From positions 1 to 64,000 of the forward strand of contig NZ_JAUAOA010000019.1 in the NCBI RefSeq assembly GCF_030542965.1: a stretch of 64,000 nucleotides of DNA. Direction: 5' to 3'. This document shows positions 25,324 through 35,010 of the stretch, one piece after another; position 1 is the stretch's first letter, and each line of letters begins with the position of its first letter. The notes under the pieces were generated by a model that did not search any database, was not told where the DNA came from, and was given only the letters and a program-made list of their open reading frames with translations. The translations under genes and the position numbers were made by a program. Source of the DNA: Azotosporobacter soli. GTDB lineage: Bacteria > Bacillota > Negativicutes > SG130.

Positions 25324-25914
25324 TTATTTTACCTGATTTCCTGCCTGAATGGAATCTAATGCCAAATTCAGTTCCAAGACATTAACGCGCGTTTCTCCGA
25401 GCAGACCGAACTGCGGCCCCTTGGCCAGCGAGTCGACCAGCTTTCGCACCTGCCCCGGAGCCAAGCCGCGCTTCGCTGCGACCCTATCAATTTGCAGATA
25501 AGCGCCGTCGAGCGAAATATCCGGATCGAGACCGCTGCCGGACGATGTCGCCAAATCAGCCGGAATCGTCGCCTCCTTCGCCAAATCGTTTTGCGCGCGA
25601 ACTTCGCTCACTTTGTCTTTGATCGCGGTCATCAGCTTTTCACTGTTCGGCCCGAGATTGCTGCCGCCCGAAGCGGTCGCGTCATAGCCGTTTTCACCGG
25701 CAGCCGACGGGCGACCGATGAAATAATGATCCTGGCTGAAACCTTGACCGATCAATAAAGAGCCCACCAGCTTGCCGTCTTTCTCAAGCAGTGAACCATT
25801 GGCCTGTTTCGGAAAGACGACCTGCGCCACCGCGGTCATTGCCAAAGGATAAACAAGCCCGGTCAGCAACGTAAGTACAACGGTCAGGCAAAAACCACTT
25901 CGTATCATTTGCAT
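25324..25914 (-). CDS. kdpC: KdpC, K+-transporting ATPase subunit C
   Basis: A 196-residue single-membrane-span subunit (hydrophobic residues 8-30) with KdpC hallmarks: TGLVYPLAMTAVAQVVFPKQANGSLL, IGQGFSQDHYFIGRPSAAG, SGGSNLGPNSEKL, ATSSGSGLDPDISLDGAYLQIDRVA, and the C-terminal ARG...LLGETRVNVLELNLAL segment. KdpC stabilises the KdpFABC complex. Its ATG lies inside the end of the HTH gene (ten-base overlap), an unusual coupling. Confidence 0.96.
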   Translation of the reverse strand: MQMIRSGFCLTVVLTLLTGLVYPLAMTAVAQVVFPKQANGSLLEKDGKLVGSLLIGQGFSQDHYFIGRPSAAGENGYDATASGGSNLGPNSEKLMTAIKDKVSEVRAQNDLAKEATIPADLATSSGSGLDPDISLDGAYLQIDRVAAKRGLAPGQVRKLVDSLAKGPQFGLLGETRVNVLELNLALDSIQAGNQVK

Positions 25915-26228
25915 GCTCTCTCCTCCTTTTGCCCTAAAGGCGCGGCAACGCGCCCGACAACCTTGATGCTATGCGGGCCGGTATGGCAGACGACCAGCAT
26001 TTCTCCTTCCTCCGTATACAACAATTCACAGCCTTTGATTATTTCCTCGATTCCGACGCCCAAGGCTTCAGCCAGTGCCTGCAATGTCTTTCGGCCCGGA
26101 CGCCAGACGTCCGCTTCATACGCTTCGATGGCCCGCACCGAGACGCCGACGCATTCTGCCAGCTGTATGCTGGTCATTCCTCTTTGCCGGCGCAACAACT
26201 GCAATGTGTCGCCAATCGCTTGCCACAT
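25905..26228 (-). CDS. Xre-type HTH protein inserted between kdpB and kdpC
   Basis: A 107-residue protein: an N-terminal Cro/CI helix-turn-helix (DTLQLLRRQRGMTSIQLAECVGVSVRAIEAYEADVWRPG), then a ~45-residue C-terminal part (LLYTEEGEMLVVCHTGPHSIKVVG) that could bind a ligand. It sits 16 bases after kdpB and overlaps kdpC, so its expression is tied to the transporter. The standard kdp operon has no gene here. A second, feedback layer of control on kdp or on other K+ genes is plausible but unproven. Confidence 0.88.
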   Translation of the reverse strand: MWQAIGDTLQLLRRQRGMTSIQLAECVGVSVRAIEAYEADVWRPGRKTLQALAEALGVGIEEIIKGCELLYTEEGEMLVVCHTGPHSIKVVGRVAAPLGQKEERACK

Positions 26229-26244
26229 ACTATCCCAACCTTTC

Positions 26245-28278
26245 TTATCCGGCCAGCCCCAAGGCCGTCAGGATCATATCGATCAACTTGATACCGATGA
26301 ACGGGACGATCAGGCCGCCTACGCCATAGAGCAGCAGATTTTTACGCAGCACCTTGTCCGCACCCATCGGCTGGTATTTTACGCCGCGCAAGGCCAGTGG
26401 AATCAACGCAATGATAATCAGCGCATTGAAGATGACTGCGCTCAAGATCGCGCTCTGCGGCGTCGTCAGGTGCATGATGTTCAAAACGCCGAGCACCGGA
26501 TACGCGCCCATGAACATGGCCGGAATGATCGCGAAATATTTGGCCACATCGTTGGCGACGCTGAACGTTGTCAGCGCACCGCGCGTCATCAGCAGCTGCT
26601 TGCCGATTTCCACAACCTCGATCAGTTTGGTCGGATTGCTGTCGAGATCGACCATATTGCCGGCTTCTTTTGCCGCCTGCGTACCGCTGTTCATCGCGAC
26701 GCCAACATCGGCCTGCGCCAACGCCGGAGCGTCGTTCGTTCCATCGCCGGTCATTGCGACCAGCATGCCCTTGTCCTGGTATTCGCGAATCAATTTTAGC
26801 TTTGCCTCCGGCGTCGCTTCAGCCAGGAAGTCGTCGACGCCGGCTTCGGCCGCAATCGCCGCCGCGGTCAGCGGATTATCGCCAGTAATCATAACCGTCT
26901 TAATCCCCATTCGGCGCAATTCCTTGAATCGTTCCTTAATGCCTCCCTTGACGACGTCTTTTAAATAAATGGTGCCCAGAACCTTGTTCTTTTCCGCCAC
27001 AACCAGGGGCGTACCGCCGCTTTTGGCGATCCGCTCGCAATCGACTTGCACCTGATCGGGAATCAGCGCGCCCTGCTCATTAACGTAATTCTTCACCGCG
27101 TCCATCGCGCCTTTACGAATCTCGCGCCCGTTGAAGTTGACGCCGCTCATCCTGGTTTGCGCCGTGAACGGCACGAACTGCGCATGCAGCTTTGCCATAT
27201 CACGCTCGCGCAAATTGTATTTCTGTTTGGCCAGCACGACAATGCTACGACCTTCCGGCGTTTCATCGGCCAGCGACGAAAGCTGCGCCGCATCGGCCAT
27301 ATCTTCGGCGCTAACGCCCGGCGCAGGCAAAAATTCAGCTGCCATTCGGTTGCCAAGCGTAATCGTACCGGTCTTATCGAGGAGTAGCGCGTCGATATCG
27401 CCGGCCGCTTCCACCGCTCGACCGGACATTGCCAGTACGTTGCGCTTCAGAAGACGATCCATGCCGGCAATGCCGATTGCGCTCAAGAGACCGCCAATCG
27501 TCGTTGGAATCAGGCAAACCAGGAGCGCAATCAATACGATGACCGAAATCGTCGTATTGGAGTATACGGCAAACGGTTCAATCGTCGCGACCGCAATCAG
27601 AAAGATAAACGTAAGTCCCACCAGTAAAATCGTTAAGGCAATTTCATTCGGCGTTTTTTGCCGTTTCGCGCCTTCAACCAGACTGATCATCCGGTCGAGA
27701 AACGTCTCGCCCGCGTTGGCGGTGATCTGTACTTTGAGCCAATCGGAGAGCAGTTTGGTACCGCCGGTCACTGAAGACTTGTCGCCGCCCGACTCGCGAA
27801 TGACCGGGGCCGATTCACCGGTAACCGCGCTTTCGTCAACCGAAGCAACGCCTTCGATCACTTCGCCGTCGCTTGGAATGATATCGCCCGGTTCGACCAG
27901 AACGATATCTCCCTTTTTAAGACTGGCGGCATCGACCCATTCGACCTTATCGCCTTTCAGTCGCTTGGCCTTTGTCTCGGTTCGCGTCTTGCGCAGCGCA
28001 TCGGCTTGCGCTTTACCGCGTCCTTCGGCCAATGCTTCGGCAAAGTTGGCAAAGAGCAGCGTAAACCAGAGCCATACCGCAATCTGCAATTCAAAGCCGA
28101 CCTGCGTACTGCCGCCCTGCAGCAGATCACGCAGCAGCATTGCAGTCGTCACAAGCGAGCCGATCATAACGATAAACATGACCGGGTTGCGGAACTGGAC
28201 GCGCGGATCCAGCTTCACGAAGGACTGGACAATCGCAGCCCCAATCATCTTGCTGTCAAAACCGGATTGTTTTTTCAT
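26245..28278 (-). CDS. kdpB: KdpB, K+-transporting P-type ATPase
   Basis: A 677-residue catalytic subunit of family length. The phosphorylation motif is [14 protein letters not shown], with TGES in the actuator loop ([10 protein letters not shown]), [12 protein letters not shown], and [21 protein letters not shown] in the hinge. Seven membrane segments are visible. ATP hydrolysis by KdpB drives K+ uptake through KdpA. The gene starts 11 bases after kdpA with ribosome site GGGGG. Confidence 0.97.
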   Translation of the reverse strand: MKKQSGFDSKMIGAAIVQSFVKLDPRVQFRNPVMFIVMIGSLVTTAMLLRDLLQGGSTQVGFELQIAVWLWFTLLFANFAEALAEGRGKAQADALRKTRTETKAKRLKGDKVEWVDAASLKKGDIVLVEPGDIIPSDGEVIEGVASVDESAVTGESAPVIRESGGDKSSVTGGTKLLSDWLKVQITANAGETFLDRMISLVEGAKRQKTPNEIALTILLVGLTFIFLIAVATIEPFAVYSNTTISVIVLIALLVCLIPTTIGGLLSAIGIAGMDRLLKRNVLAMSGRAVEAAGDIDALLLDKTGTITLGNRMAAEFLPAPGVSAEDMADAAQLSSLADETPEGRSIVVLAKQKYNLRERDMAKLHAQFVPFTAQTRMSGVNFNGREIRKGAMDAVKNYVNEQGALIPDQVQVDCERIAKSGGTPLVVAEKNKVLGTIYLKDVVKGGIKERFKELRRMGIKTVMITGDNPLTAAAIAAEAGVDDFLAEATPEAKLKLIREYQDKGMLVAMTGDGTNDAPALAQADVGVAMNSGTQAAKEAGNMVDLDSNPTKLIEVVEIGKQLLMTRGALTTFSVANDVAKYFAIIPAMFMGAYPVLGVLNIMHLTTPQSAILSAVIFNALIIIALIPLALRGVKYQPMGADKVLRKNLLLYGVGGLIVPFIGIKLIDMILTALGLAG

Positions 28279-28289
28279 GCTATTTCCCC

Positions 28290-29993
28290 CTAAAATTGCT
28301 GCCCTTGCAGCATCAACAAATGTTCAACGATCGGCCCAAGCGCCAGCGCCGGCAAAAACGTCAGCGCACCTACGATAATCACCATCGTAGCTAGGAGTAT
28401 GACAAACAACATCCCATGCGTCGGAAACGTTCCCGCATTGGGCGGCGCTATCTTTTTCTCAGCCATACTGCCGGCAATTGCCAACACCGGAATGAGAACG
28501 CCAAACCGACCTAACAGCAATGCTGCACTCAGGCTCAGGTTGTAAAAGAGCGTATTGGCATTGAGTCCGGCAAACGCACTGCCGTTGTTGCCGGTGCAGG
28601 ACACGTAGGCATACAGCATCTCGCTTAGGCCATGCGGTCCGGCATTGTTCAGCGATGCGGTGCCAACGTCGAGTACCGAGGCAGCAGCCGTGCCGACCAG
28701 AATTGAGGTCGCCGGAATCAAAATGGCCAGCGTAGCCATTTTCATTTCAAATGCCTCAATTTTTTTTCCGAGATATTCCGGCGTCCGCCCTACCATCAGA
28801 CCGACGATAAACACGGTTAGAACAACGAACACCATCATACCGTAAAAACCCGCGCCGACGCCGCCGACAATAACTTCGCCGAGCATGATCTGCAGCATCG
28901 GAATCAGACCGCCGAGCGGCGTAAAGCTGTCAAACATACCGTTGACCGCGCCGCAGGAAGCTGCGGTGGTAACGACGCTGAAGAGCGCCGTACCGGCCTG
29001 TCCAAAACGCACCTCTTTGCCCTCCATGCTGCTGGCGCTATTGAGTCCCAGCGCAGCCAGATTCGGATTGCCGTACCGTTCCGCGCCGTACAGAAGGCTC
29101 AGCATTACACAGAAAAGCAATAACATTGTTGCTAGAATTGCATAACCCTGCCGCTTATCCCGCGCCAAATGCCCAAACATGAACACTAAAGAAGTCGGCA
29201 CGAGAAAAATGGCCAACGCTTCAAGGAAATTCGTCAGAGGAGTCGGATTTTCGAACGGATGCGCCGAGTTCGCATTGAAGAAGCCGCCGCCATTGGTGCC
29301 CAGCATCTTGATGGCTTCCTGTGACGCGGCCGGCCCCATCGCGAGCGTCTGCTCAGCTCCTTCGAGCGTCGTCACCGTTTGGTACGGCAACAAATTTTGA
29401 ATAACGCCTTGTTGCACGAAAAGCAACGCGAATACGATGGAGAGCGGCAGCATAATCCAAAGCGTACCGCGTACCATGTCCTTCCAATAGTTTCCGAGCA
29501 ATTTCGTTTGCTTACGCGTCAGGCCACGGATCAACGCCGTTGCGACGGCCAATCCCGATACGGCAGAAACAAAATTTTGCACCGTCATGCCGGCCATCTC
29601 CGTCAGATAACTCGTCGTCGCTTCCGGCGCATAAGCCTGCCAGTTCGTGTTGGTCAAAAAACTGATGCCGCTATTGAGCGCCAGATCCCAAGGCACCGGC
29701 CCCAATTGCTGCGGATTTAGCGGCAAAAAATGTTGCCCCATTTGTAAACCGATAATAGCCAGCAAACCAAAGACATGAAAAACGACAAACGCTGCGGCAT
29801 ATTGTTTCCAGTTCATTTCTTCGTCCGCTTTGATGCCGCAAATCCGGTAAATCAACCTTTCAACCGGCAGCAACAGCGGATCCAGCCAGGTGCGTTCTCC
29901 TTCCAGCACTTTTGCCATATAGCGTCCAAGCGGCAACGCCAATGCAATAAGCACTGCCAGATACAGAATAAAAACTGCAATATCACTAATCAT
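28290..29993 (-). CDS. kdpA: KdpA, K+-binding channel-like subunit
   Basis: A 567-residue polytopic subunit with ten membrane segments and four selectivity-filter-like loops (for example [56 protein letters not shown]). It is the K+-selective pore of KdpFABC. Its ribosome site lies inside the last codons of kdpF (GGAGGAATTT), and its ATG immediately follows the kdpF stop codon. Confidence 0.97.
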   Translation of the reverse strand: MISDIAVFILYLAVLIALALPLGRYMAKVLEGERTWLDPLLLPVERLIYRICGIKADEEMNWKQYAAAFVVFHVFGLLAIIGLQMGQHFLPLNPQQLGPVPWDLALNSGISFLTNTNWQAYAPEATTSYLTEMAGMTVQNFVSAVSGLAVATALIRGLTRKQTKLLGNYWKDMVRGTLWIMLPLSIVFALLFVQQGVIQNLLPYQTVTTLEGAEQTLAMGPAASQEAIKMLGTNGGGFFNANSAHPFENPTPLTNFLEALAIFLVPTSLVFMFGHLARDKRQGYAILATMLLLFCVMLSLLYGAERYGNPNLAALGLNSASSMEGKEVRFGQAGTALFSVVTTAASCGAVNGMFDSFTPLGGLIPMLQIMLGEVIVGGVGAGFYGMMVFVVLTVFIVGLMVGRTPEYLGKKIEAFEMKMATLAILIPATSILVGTAAASVLDVGTASLNNAGPHGLSEMLYAYVSCTGNNGSAFAGLNANTLFYNLSLSAALLLGRFGVLIPVLAIAGSMAEKKIAPPNAGTFPTHGMLFVILLATMVIIVGALTFLPALALGPIVEHLLMLQGQQF

Positions 29994-30080
29994 TTAAAAT
30001 TCCTCCGGTTTCATTAATGCATACAAGAGATAAACCAATAGTCCGGCGGTAATGATTCCTCCGAGCCAAAAATCATTCAT
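29994..30080 (-). CDS. kdpF: KdpF, small membrane subunit
   Basis: A 28-residue hydrophobic peptide, MNDFWLGGIITAGLLVYL onward, ending YALMKPEEF, which resembles E. coli KdpF (29 residues, ending YALINAEAF). Its stop codon is directly adjacent to the kdpA start. The start ATG at 30080 is seven bases after AAGGAGG; the ATG two codons earlier touches that site. It completes a four-subunit kdpFABC set and is easily missed because of its size. Confidence 0.92.
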   Translation of the reverse strand: MNDFWLGGIITAGLLVYLLYALMKPEEF

Positions 30081-30128
30081 AGCCATGCCTCCTTGCGCAG
30101 ATATAATCGGTATATTTTGATACTACCA

Positions 30129-30178
30129 CCGGCCACATAAAGATAGGGTAAAGATTGTCCGGCCAGATATAAAGAAAG
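30129..30178. promoter_or_regulatory. Candidate KdpE binding region, 30-base-phased repeat
   Basis: CCGGCCA-CATAAAGATAG (30129-30146) and CCGGCCAGATATAAAGAAAG (30159-30178) begin exactly 30 bases apart, three helical turns. On the minus strand they read as T-rich TTTATACTT/CTTTATA tracts, as in the E. coli KdpE site. They lie about 50-100 bases upstream of kdpF. Confidence 0.5.
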
Positions 30179-30282
30179 TATAAAGACGACTTTTTCTAAC
30201 CGTATTTTAATCTTCCGCTAAGATTCATTTAATTTTTCTTTGTTATGCTAACTACAGAATCCATTTGACAGGAGGAATTCAC

Positions 30283-30579
30283 TTGCGAAAAATCACGTCG
30301 ATCATCTTAGCGCTCGCCTTTATTCTTGTTTCCATCACCGGCATCCAATTGACGGGCGGCAAACCTCCGGCAAGCGCTGCAACGGTTCAAATTCAATCGG
30401 TCGCGAGTGCTGCGCCAAACAGCGAAAATGCAGCCGCTCCGGTCCGGCAAAAATCATTCTACCCCAAAGTCGCACACGAATGGGGCGGCTATCTCTTCAT
30501 CCTTGCCGGCGCTGTCCATCTTGGACTCAACTGGAGACCGATGCGTTCGTACCTTCAGCCAAAGAAGCAGGCGTCTTGA
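30283..30579 (+). CDS. Small membrane protein, DUF4405-like
   Basis: A 98-residue protein with an N-terminal membrane segment (about 5-22), a polar Ala/Ser-rich stretch and a second hydrophobic segment (GGYLFILAGAVHLGLNW). The HEWGGYLF...VHLGLNW pattern with paired His residues resembles DUF4405 proteins, which are thought to bind haem or act in redox membranes. The start is TTG 30283, seven bases after AGGAGG. It is divergent from kdpF and ends at a 22-bp hairpin. Confidence 0.65.
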   Translation: MRKITSIILALAFILVSITGIQLTGGKPPASAATVQIQSVASAAPNSENAAAPVRQKSFYPKVAHEWGGYLFILAGAVHLGLNWRPMRSYLQPKKQAS

Positions 30580-30584
30580 CAAAG

Positions 30585-30628
30585 AAAGGGCCGTCGCAAA
30601 ACAGCATGCTGTTTTGCGACGGCCCTTT
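30585..30628. terminator. Perfect 22-bp palindromic terminator
   Basis: AAAGGGCCGTCGCAAAACAG-CATG-CTGTTTTGCGACGGCCCTTT is one continuous palindrome. It ends the DUF4405-like gene and the convergent acetyltransferase gene. Confidence 0.9.
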
Positions 30629-30659
30629 CAATTTTCTGCTCAAACCAGCGTCTCAGCGC

Positions 30660-31376
30660 TCATTCAGGCAGACGCCGCGCAAAGACGATCTTTGTTCCCG
30701 CGACGCTTCGCTCCAGACGGACGCCGCAGTAGCCCTGCGCCAGCAGTTCCGTCTGCCTGGCGCAGTCTTCGCTTTCGACAAGCAGCGCACTTTCTTCGTT
30801 CACTTTCCACGCTTGCCGCATATCCCGGCAGAAGACATAGCGCCAAAACGCGCCATATTTCACCTTTAACGCCGCCACCCGCATGCCGATCGCAAATTTT
30901 TCCGCCATGCTGGGATAATTTTTCGGCGACACATTCGAACATAAATAATAAAACGGCCTCATATGCTCCGCGATAGCGACCGCATAAAGCGTCATTGTTT
31001 TTTGCAGGCCATTGCCGGTATAATCCGGATGGACATTGGAGAGCGGCAAATGGGCGACCTGCGCCAGCTCTTCTGGCGCAAGCCCCAGATCCAAACCGGG
31101 ATTGTCATCGCGCTCGCCGGCGAAATAGAGCACGCGAAAGCCAACCAGCCTCTCTGCGACAAACACGCCGACCGTTACGCCGTCTTCGCCCAGATACCGC
31201 GTGAGATGATCGAGCGGAAAGCGCCAGCATAAATCCGCATCCGGCAAACTGTCGATCACTTCATTATGAAGAGCTTGCACCTGCGTCAACTGCTCCAAGC
31301 CAATTTGTTTCATTTCGTAGGAATACGACAGGCCATCCCGCCGATTTTTTATTACGCCTGTTTTTAAATTTTCCAT
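30660..31376 (-). CDS. GNAT-like acetyltransferase family protein
   Basis: A 238-residue protein with features of the GNAT fold: GVFVAERLVGFRVLYFAGER in the middle, then LPLSNVHPDYTGNGLQKTMTLYAVAIAEH, where YTGNGLQ resembles the acetyl-CoA pyrophosphate loop (R/Q-x-x-G-x-G/A). The substrate is unknown. It follows the MFS gene by 47 bases on the same strand and may be the last gene of the signalling cluster. Confidence 0.65.
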   Translation of the reverse strand: MENLKTGVIKNRRDGLSYSYEMKQIGLEQLTQVQALHNEVIDSLPDADLCWRFPLDHLTRYLGEDGVTVGVFVAERLVGFRVLYFAGERDDNPGLDLGLAPEELAQVAHLPLSNVHPDYTGNGLQKTMTLYAVAIAEHMRPFYYLCSNVSPKNYPSMAEKFAIGMRVAALKVKYGAFWRYVFCRDMRQAWKVNEESALLVESEDCARQTELLAQGYCGVRLERSVAGTKIVFARRLPE

Positions 31377-31423
31377 TTACCTTCATCCTTACATTTCTTG
31401 TTCCGGCCTATCTTGCCGGTTCT

Positions 31424-33808
31424 CTACCGGCTCTGGTTTTCCGAAAAACTATTTTTACGGAAGTTCTCTTTGATTAACAACAGAAAGACCAGCACAGCGC
31501 CAAAATAAGCAACGCCGATCCAGCCGATTCCTGCAGCCTGCCCCAATCCAGCCGACCAGGCGAAAACAACCGGTCCGAGCATCTGCCCCAGTTTCTTCGT
31601 CATGCTGAAAAAGCCGAGCGCCTTGCCCTCGCCAAACGCTTTGGTTGCCGGCAGCGTAAGCAAAAACGTATTTTGCGCAATAAAGCCGATGCTGTCGGCA
31701 ATGCCGAACAGCGCGACCGCCGCTATGGCCGCCGCCATCGCTCCCTGCCAGGAAAAGATCAGCAGCGCGCTCACGCCGACGCAGCTGCCGACGATAATCA
31801 AACGCGCGATATTATTGCTGCGGGCGATGATTTTCCCCATCACCGGTCCCAGATAGACGATGCAAATCCCATAAATCATAAACGCCCGTCCGATATTGGC
31901 CGGCGACAATCCCATCTGGTTCGAGTATAAAGGAAAGAAATAATTCAAAAAACCGGTCAGGCAAAGTGCCGACGGAATTGTGATAAATAGCATCACGCCA
32001 ACGACGCCTGCATCGCCAAAGAAAGCGCGCCAACGGCGCGTGGTCTTGCCAGGCACTGCAACCGCTTGCTTGCCTACATCCGCCTTGTCCGGATCTTTTA
32101 CCAGCCACAGCGCAAAGACAGCCGTCATTGCAACGACGCCGAGCGCCACGAAAAACACGCCGGAGTAACCGAGTCGTTCTGCGAGCAGCGCACCGAAGGC
32201 GCAAGCGCAAATATTGCCGGCATAAATACCGGCGTTCATTTGCGCAAAACCTTTCGCCCTAGCTGCAGCCGCCGGACTCGCAGCCACATAGCCGCGCATT
32301 GCCATCCAGGCGAAGCCGAAACCAGTACCAACCAAGGCCCGAGCCAAAATAAAGACTTCGCCGCTCCTCGCCAACCCCGACAGCAAGACGCCGACGAAGA
32401 GGACTGCCGCGCCGACGAAGAAAGGAAAGCGCCAACCCCGTTTGTCGATGATAAAACCGGTCGAGATCGCCGTAAGGCTGGCGCAGAGCATCTCAGCGGA
32501 AATCGGCAACGCAATTAGCGTCTGCTTTGACAGTCCCCAAAGCGGCTGCAGCAGATTCTTCATCTGCATCGGAATGAAGGAGATCGACATGTCTGTGGCA
32601 AGGAAAAATAAAAAGGCCAGCGAGCGGATCATATTCGGATCGGCCGCACCACCGCTTTCCGTTTCGGAATCATCCATTTTCAGCTTCAGCAAACGCAGTA
32701 CAAACAAGACCACCTCCACCATGAAGAAGAACGAAATCAGCGAGACGGTCAGTGCATCCAGCAGGATGTTCTTCACCTTGTCCTCGACATAAGCCTTGGA
32801 CAATACGACATGCAGCTGTGCCTCGACGCCGCTTCGATCCGGGCGCAGCGGCATGCTGTACTGAAAAGCCGCTTCGCCTGACGGCGCTGCCGCCGCGCTC
32901 CCGTGCAAAAGCTGTCCCTGCGCGTCCGAGAGGTAGATTGTCTCCAATTCGGGCACCGATCGGACGATCCGCTGCAGCCATTCATCGACGCCGCGCAAAC
33001 GCTGATACGGCACGCCCATGCCGATTACCCGGTCGACGTCCTGTTGGATGATCGCCGCGGAGAGCAGCGTATTCTTCTGCGCGATAGCGAGATAGGCCGT
33101 CTTGAAAGTGCTGGTGCTGGCCGCCGCATACGACAGTTGCGCTGCGCCCAGTACCGCGATGAAAAGAAACAGAATTCTCTTGCGCCGGAAAGAGCCGTCC
33201 GCAGCCCAGAGCGGAACCAGCCACAGCAGTGCGCCCAGGCAAAAAGCCGCCGCTGCCGCGATTAGCAGCATCGAGCGGATGATCGGTCCCATCTGCCGCT
33301 CGGCCTCTGCATCGACATCCGCTGCCGCAAAGCTCATATCGAGCACGGCAACCCAGTTTTCTTGCCGATCACGTACCGGCAAAAGCAGGTGATAGTCCTT
33401 TTCTTGCAGCACATAGGCATAATCGCGCGCTGCGCGTTCCTGCTGAAAATCGAGTTTCGCAACGACAGCTGGCGGCAATCGCAGGCCCGTGTCTTCGACC
33501 TGCATGCCATATAAGACTCGACCGTCCGGCAAGGCGAGCCGGATATTTTCCAATCCCGGCGCATACGCGGCCGTTTTGCCGAGCAGCTCCTGCATCCCGT
33601 AAAAGTTGGTCACGGGTTTGCCGTAGCGCAGCGCATATTCGATTTCCCGCCGTGTTTCACCGCCAGCCACCGCATAACCGGCCACCAGCGAATCGACGTG
33701 GTTCTTCTTGAAGGAAAGTATGTTCAGCCAACCGCTGAAACCAAGGACGACGACAGTGATGAGCACAGCGATCGCCGTAAATATCAACAACATTCTTTGC
33801 CGCTGCAA
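31424..33808 (-). CDS. Double sensor (Cache-like)-MFS transporter fusion
   Basis: A 794-residue membrane protein. Residues 8-30 form a membrane segment, 31-177 an extracytoplasmic domain with Cache/PAS-like pattern (ENIRLALPDGRVLYGMQV...VAVLDMSF), 178-232 two membrane segments around a short loop, 233-357 a second similar domain (LETIYLSDAQGQLLHGSAA), and 358-385 another segment. From about 405 onward comes a complete 12-TM major facilitator domain (RALVGTGFGFAWMAMRGYVA; IDKRGWRFPFF). I know of no standard MFS transporter with two such sensor domains in front. The start is TTG after AGGAGG. It is 26 bases downstream of a binding-protein gene and probably a receptor or regulated transporter. 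Confidence 0.85.
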   Translation of the reverse strand: MQRQRMLLIFTAIAVLITVVVLGFSGWLNILSFKKNHVDSLVAGYAVAGGETRREIEYALRYGKPVTNFYGMQELLGKTAAYAPGLENIRLALPDGRVLYGMQVEDTGLRLPPAVVAKLDFQQERAARDYAYVLQEKDYHLLLPVRDRQENWVAVLDMSFAAADVDAEAERQMGPIIRSMLLIAAAAAFCLGALLWLVPLWAADGSFRRKRILFLFIAVLGAAQLSYAAASTSTFKTAYLAIAQKNTLLSAAIIQQDVDRVIGMGVPYQRLRGVDEWLQRIVRSVPELETIYLSDAQGQLLHGSAAAAPSGEAAFQYSMPLRPDRSGVEAQLHVVLSKAYVEDKVKNILLDALTVSLISFFFMVEVVLFVLRLLKLKMDDSETESGGAADPNMIRSLAFLFFLATDMSISFIPMQMKNLLQPLWGLSKQTLIALPISAEMLCASLTAISTGFIIDKRGWRFPFFVGAAVLFVGVLLSGLARSGEVFILARALVGTGFGFAWMAMRGYVAASPAAAARAKGFAQMNAGIYAGNICACAFGALLAERLGYSGVFFVALGVVAMTAVFALWLVKDPDKADVGKQAVAVPGKTTRRWRAFFGDAGVVGVMLFITIPSALCLTGFLNYFFPLYSNQMGLSPANIGRAFMIYGICIVYLGPVMGKIIARSNNIARLIIVGSCVGVSALLIFSWQGAMAAAIAAVALFGIADSIGFIAQNTFLLTLPATKAFGEGKALGFFSMTKKLGQMLGPVVFAWSAGLGQAAGIGWIGVAYFGAVLVFLLLIKENFRKNSFSENQSR

Positions 33809-33834
33809 ACGTTTCTCCTCCTGCCTTCGCCTTC

Positions 33835-35010
33835 TTATTTTGCTGTGTCGATCGACGAATAGATCCTATCGGCGGCCAGTAAGATGTCGAAACTGGGCGC
33901 ATACGCGATTTTTTCCGCCACTTCCATGTTTAAGACGATGTTCGGCGTGTTCTCATAGACCTGCGCTAGCTGACGCGGCGTTTTACCTTGCAGGACTTCG
34001 CGCATCGCCTGTGCGCCGAAGCGACCGATGCCGCGAAAATCGGCCCGCGACACGCTGAGCAGCGCTCCGGCCCTCACTTCGGCCGCACCCTGCTGGGCAA
34101 AGACCGGAATTTTTTTCGCATAAAGCGGCGCGAATGATTCGGCCATGCGGCTGATATCGCGGTCAAAGTACAATGTGCTGTAGACGGCGTCCACGCCCTG
34201 ATCTGCCAGCCACTGATGCGCAGCAAGCATTTCCCGCCGGAAGGTTTCCTTGTTCGCCTGCCGGTCACTGACGAACGCACGCACCAGCGTGAAGCCTCGT
34301 TTTTCTGCGACGCTCTCCACATCGGCCACCGCGGCAAACGCCCGCCCATCGAGCGACGGTTCATAGACCAGGCCTAACTTTTTAAAAGGAATCAGGTCAT
34401 GAAACACTTCCAGTTGCCGCTGATAGCGCGCCGGATCCATATGCGCCCAGACATGTTCGTAACCGGAATCCGTCGCCGAAGAGATAATCCCTGCCTGCAC
34501 CGCATTGCTGGTGGAAAAGATGAACGTCGGCACATGATGGCGGTTATTCGCCAGCGCCTGCCCGGCCTGCGTTCCCATCACGATCAGCAGATCGATGTCG
34601 CCCCGGTTCAGCCGTTCGATAATCTCTTCCTGTAACGCCGTCTGTTCCTCTTTGCTGCGGTGGGCGAAACTGTAGTATCCATCGGGAACGAACGCCAGCG
34701 CCGCGCCGCTCGGCTGCGCCGCCAGCCAGTTCCAGATGCTGCGGCTGTCCGACTGACCGTCCTGATACGGCAGCCCCTGCGTACTGCCGATCAGACCCGC
34801 TTCCTGCAGACCCTCCGCCAACCCCGCCAAGGTACTGGCATAGTTGGCGAATTCGCCGGACTCACAGTAAGCGACGCGCGCTGCCTTCAGCGGCAGCTTG
34901 CTTTGTCCGCTCTGGTCCGGCAGCGCTTGCGCACGCAAAAGAGCGCCTGCGGTGAAAAGACAGAGCGTCACGCCAAGAAAAAGCCAGAGCGTCCTCTTTT
35001 TCCTATTCAC
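33835..35010 (-). CDS. ABC-type substrate-binding protein, TrpX/PF04392-like
   Basis: A 391-residue exported protein (signal anchor about 7-28) with the two-lobed fold of the PF04392 family: ARVAYCESGEFANYASTLAGLAEGL, DIDLLIVMGTQAGQALANNRHHVPTFIFSTSNAVQAGIISS, KKLGLVYEPSLDGRAFAAVADV, and GVDAVYSTLYFDRDISRM. No ABC permease or ATPase gene is nearby, so it may present a ligand to the sensor/MFS protein or phosphatase. Its GTG start overlaps the phosphatase stop codon (GTGA). Confidence 0.85.
   Translation of the reverse strand: MNRKKRTLWLFLGVTLCLFTAGALLRAQALPDQSGQSKLPLKAARVAYCESGEFANYASTLAGLAEGLQEAGLIGSTQGLPYQDGQSDSRSIWNWLAAQPSGAALAFVPDGYYSFAHRSKEEQTALQEEIIERLNRGDIDLLIVMGTQAGQALANNRHHVPTFIFSTSNAVQAGIISSATDSGYEHVWAHMDPARYQRQLEVFHDLIPFKKLGLVYEPSLDGRAFAAVADVESVAEKRGFTLVRAFVSDRQANKETFRREMLAAHQWLADQGVDAVYSTLYFDRDISRMAESFAPLYAKKIPVFAQQGAAEVRAGALLSVSRADFRGIGRFGAQAMREVLQGKTPRQLAQVYENTPNIVLNMEVAEKIAYAPSFDILLAADRIYSSIDTAK

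Noticed and set aside
27131-28378. 415-codon plus-strand frame
   Set aside because: Antisense to kdpB; Ser/Ala/Ile-rich without any known pattern.
33835-35010. Complete ABC transporter
   Set aside because: No permease or ATP-binding gene is in the neighbourhood; only the binding protein is present.
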